Positions 61,947 to 64,000 of a stretch of 64,000 nucleotides of DNA are shown here, piece by piece. Location: the NCBI GenBank assembly GCA_964397485.1, contig CAYNHT010000002.1, positions 1-64,000 of the forward strand. The letters are read 5' to 3'. The DNA is from CAYNHT01 sp964397485 (GTDB lineage: Bacteria > Bacillota_I > Bacilli_A > RF39 > UBA660). The translations under genes and the position numbers were made by a program. Within the stretch, counting starts at the first letter, position 1, and the number at the start of each line of letters is the position of its first letter. The notes under the pieces are model-generated. The model was given only the letters and a program-made list of their open reading frames with translations. It was not told the DNA's origin and did no database searches.

Positions 61947-62822
61947 ATGTTAGGTAATTCATTAATGGTATATTTGATTCCGTTTATTCTAGCCAATAGT
62001 ACTACAAATTATGTTTTGTCTAAAAAAAATGAAAAAAAATTAATAGCACAATTTAGTGATATACAAGCAAACAAGATTCCTCGCTCGAATGGTAAATTTT
62101 TAGTACCCGATGAATTAAAGAAATTAGTTAAAATCATCGAAGACAAAATAGATAAATGTAATTTAAATAATCTATATAATAATTTAAATAGTGTTATAAT
62201 TAAGAAGAATTTTTTGTTATTACTTATTGGAGTTAAAGGGAAATATAATAGTAAAGATAATATTTTGAGTTATTCTTTAGATGGAACGATAGAACATGAA
62301 TTTATTCATTTAGCCAGTTCACAATACGATGAGGAAAATAACATATGGAAAATTGGTTTTGTTGATTATTCACAAAAAATAGTTTCTATGAAAGCTTTAA
62401 ATGAAGGATATACTGACTTACTAACTAGGAGGTTTTTCAATAAAAAAACTACGTTCTACAGTGATGAAGTTAGAATAGTAGAATTTATCGAACTTTTATT
62501 TAATAAAAAAGAATTAGAAAAGTACTATTTTAATAATGATTTACCCGGTTTTATTAAACATTTAAGTAATTATATGGATAAAGAGAACGTAATTAAATTT
62601 TTATTAGATTTTGACAGAGGTTTTGATTTGAAAAAACAAGGTAATCCTGCTTATAAAATCTTATATACAAATTTAGAATTAAAACTATGTGCCTTATTTG
62701 AAAAACATAATAAAAGTTTAAAAAAACAGTTTGATTATCTAAATTTATTAGATAGGGCTACTTTAACTAATGTAACACATAAAGTTAAAGCAAAAATAGT
62801 CAATAATAAAACAATTTTATAA
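61947..62822 (+). CDS. Putative HExxH metalloprotease-like protein (small)
   Basis: A 291-residue protein with a hydrophobic N-terminal segment (LMVYLIPFILANSTTNYVL), possibly a signal anchor. LDGTIEHEFIHLAS has HExxH at 117-121, and ALNEGYTDLLTRR follows 32 residues later (Glu153 as third ligand). These spacings echo the large neighbour, so both belong to one zincin-like type. Divergent from it, with 148 bases between the starts. The start has only AGAGGTG ahead. The role is unknown. Confidence 0.72.
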   Translation: MLGNSLMVYLIPFILANSTTNYVLSKKNEKKLIAQFSDIQANKIPRSNGKFLVPDELKKLVKIIEDKIDKCNLNNLYNNLNSVIIKKNFLLLLIGVKGKYNSKDNILSYSLDGTIEHEFIHLASSQYDEENNIWKIGFVDYSQKIVSMKALNEGYTDLLTRRFFNKKTTFYSDEVRIVEFIELLFNKKELEKYYFNNDLPGFIKHLSNYMDKENVIKFLLDFDRGFDLKKQGNPAYKILYTNLELKLCALFEKHNKSLKKQFDYLNLLDRATLTNVTHKVKAKIVNNKTIL

Positions 62823-62833
62823 ATAGACCAAAT

Positions 62834-62867
62834 AAAAAATGTAGTACGTATGGTGACTACATTTTTT
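62834..62867. terminator. Bidirectional terminator
   Basis: AAAAAATGTAGT and ACTACATTTTTT around a ten-base loop, between the small zincin-like gene (+) and mgtE (-). Confidence 0.85.
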
Positions 62868-62875
62868 AAAACATC

Positions 62876-64000
62876 TTATATCCCCAAAATTAACTTCGCT
62901 ATATTAAAGTAAGCAAATAATGATATTGCATCAACTATAGTCGTTATAAAAGGACTTGCCATAACAGCGGGATCAAAGCCTATTTTTTTTGCGACCATAG
63001 GAAGTGTGCATCCTACTGTCTTAGCAATTAAAATAGTTATCATTAATGTTGAACAAACAATAAAAGCAATAGCCATATCAACTCTATCTATGTACATAAG
63101 TTTTAAGAAATTAGCGCTAGCTAAAGTTAATCCCGTCAATATAGCCACCCTAAATTCTTTCCACATTACTTTAAATACATCTTTAAGCTGTATCTCATTT
63201 AAAGAAATCCCTCTTATTATTGTAACAGATGCTTGCCCTCCTGCATTTCCACCTGTATCCATAAACATTGGTATAAATGCAGTTAAAACAACATAAGAGG
63301 CAAGTGCCGCTTCATAATTTTTTATAATTTGTCCTGTAAAAGTTGCTGATATCATTAAAAGAAGAAGCCATGGTATTCTCTTTTTCCAAGTTTCAAGTAC
63401 TCCTGTTTTCATATAAGGTTTGTCAGACGGACTAATAGCTGCCATTTTTTCAATATCCTCAGTTGCTTCTTGTTGTAATATATCTACAACATCATCAATA
63501 GTAATGATTCCAACTAATCGTTTTTCTGTATCAACTACAGGCATAGCCGTTAAATCATATTTAGAAAACCTAGAAGCCACTTCCTCTTGATCGTCATAAG
63601 TATAAGCATATATTAGCTTATCATCCATTATCGAATTAATAGATATGTGTGGATCATTAAATAATAAATCTTTTAATTGAACAGTACCTAGTAATTTTCT
63701 AGATTTATCAACTAAAAAACAAACATCAATTATTTCTTTTTCCCTACCATCTTTTCGGATTTTTTCTATTGCACCCTCAACTGTTAAATGTTCTTTCAAC
63801 TCTAAAAAATCAATATTCATTATAGACCCTGCCGAGTTAACTGGATACTTTAATAAAAAGTTAATTCCCATTCGAGTTTCCTTATTGGTGTTTGCTAGTA
63901 GCTTTGTAACTACATTAGCAGGCATTTCTTCTAATAAATCAACAGCATCATCCGAATACAGATTATCAAGTATATCAGCTGCTTCCTTAGCTAAAAGGGA
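62876..64000 (-). CDS. mgtE: Magnesium transporter MgtE, 5' end cut by window edge
   Basis: The visible 375 residues start inside the helical N domain (YSDDAVDLLEEMPANVVTKLL). A CBS pair follows (VGTVQLKDLL, SKYDLTAMPVVDTEKRLVGIITIDDVVDIL), then five membrane helices with AFIPMFMDTGGNAGGQASVTIIRG and a closing PFITTIVDAISLFAYF. MgtE is a homodimeric Mg2+ channel gated by Mg2+ binding to the N and CBS domains. The frame continues beyond 64000, so the start is not in the window. Confidence 0.95.
   Translation of the reverse strand, partial: SLLAKEAADILDNLYSDDAVDLLEEMPANVVTKLLANTNKETRMGINFLLKYPVNSAGSIMNIDFLELKEHLTVEGAIEKIRKDGREKEIIDVCFLVDKSRKLLGTVQLKDLLFNDPHISINSIMDDKLIYAYTYDDQEEVASRFSKYDLTAMPVVDTEKRLVGIITIDDVVDILQQEATEDIEKMAAISPSDKPYMKTGVLETWKKRIPWLLLLMISATFTGQIIKNYEAALASYVVLTAFIPMFMDTGGNAGGQASVTIIRGISLNEIQLKDVFKVMWKEFRVAILTGLTLASANFLKLMYIDRVDMAIAFIVCSTLMITILIAKTVGCTLPMVAKKIGFDPAVMASPFITTIVDAISLFAYFNIAKLILGI

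Overview
The window is one stretch of a very AT-rich genome (roughly 30% GC by eye) with the usual marks of a low-GC Bacillota: strong AAGGAGG-type ribosome binding sites, TTGACA-17-TATAAT promoters, T-box leaders, TGA used as stop, and lipobox proteins. It forms spores: there are spmA/spmB with a dacB-type carboxypeptidase, a complete gerA-type germination operon, a collagen-like BclA-type exosporium protein, a second BclA-C-like protein, and the yutG-yutH-yutI cluster. The species cannot be named from the sequence; an uncultured Bacilli or Erysipelotrichia-like lineage fits best.

Layout. 1-9.7 kb: partial 23S rRNA methyltransferase, two tandem paralogous small membrane proteins, a tail-anchored unknown, ferredoxin, a degenerate GGDEF-EAL protein, rluB-spmB-spmA-dacB, a lipoprotein and asnS behind an Asn T-box. 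9.7-14.9 kb: a PadR-controlled operon of a MacB/FtsX-type ABC transporter with DUF1700-like and DUF4097-like membrane partners. 14.9-19.6 kb: unknowns, a DUF2179-type protein, an LTA-synthase-like enzyme and an exosporium-like gene lacking any ATG start. 19.67-23.73 kb: a small integrated element bounded by 139-bp direct repeats that each contain a whole tRNA-Ala gene; it holds a HEPN-family protein, a decayed HUH-type rep gene and a membrane-anchored unknown. 23.6-24.8 kb: a 13-gene tRNA operon.

24.8-35.3 kb: S1 protein, yutI/yutH/yutG, a very large pseudopilin-like protein with Cys-rich repeats, dCMP deaminase, trpS with a short Trp-containing leader ORF, and a patatin. 35.4-50 kb: Ca-type P-ATPase, CmpB-like membrane protein, BaiN-type flavoprotein, gerAA-AC-AB, two DEAD-box helicases, and the BclA-like gene next to a glycosyltransferase that probably decorates it. 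50-54.6 kb: transposase-like HTH remnant, MMPL exporter with TetR-type regulator, and a YbaK/ProX-type deacylase behind a second T-box whose specifier aligns to Asn.

54.6-62.8 kb is the most unusual area. It holds an adenylosuccinate-synthetase homologue whose catalytic Asp is replaced by Ser (a PurZ-like feature), an internally duplicated unknown, an FMN reductase, a deoxyribonucleotidase-like HAD enzyme, a SAMHD1/YwfO-like HD phosphohydrolase fused to a CYTH domain, and two divergent HExxH proteins. Three of these act or should act on nucleotides, and all but one of the group run on one strand. A purine deoxynucleotide-modifying or dNTP-controlling module is the best candidate for an undescribed system here. 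The HEPN-bearing tRNA-associated element is the second. The window ends inside mgtE.
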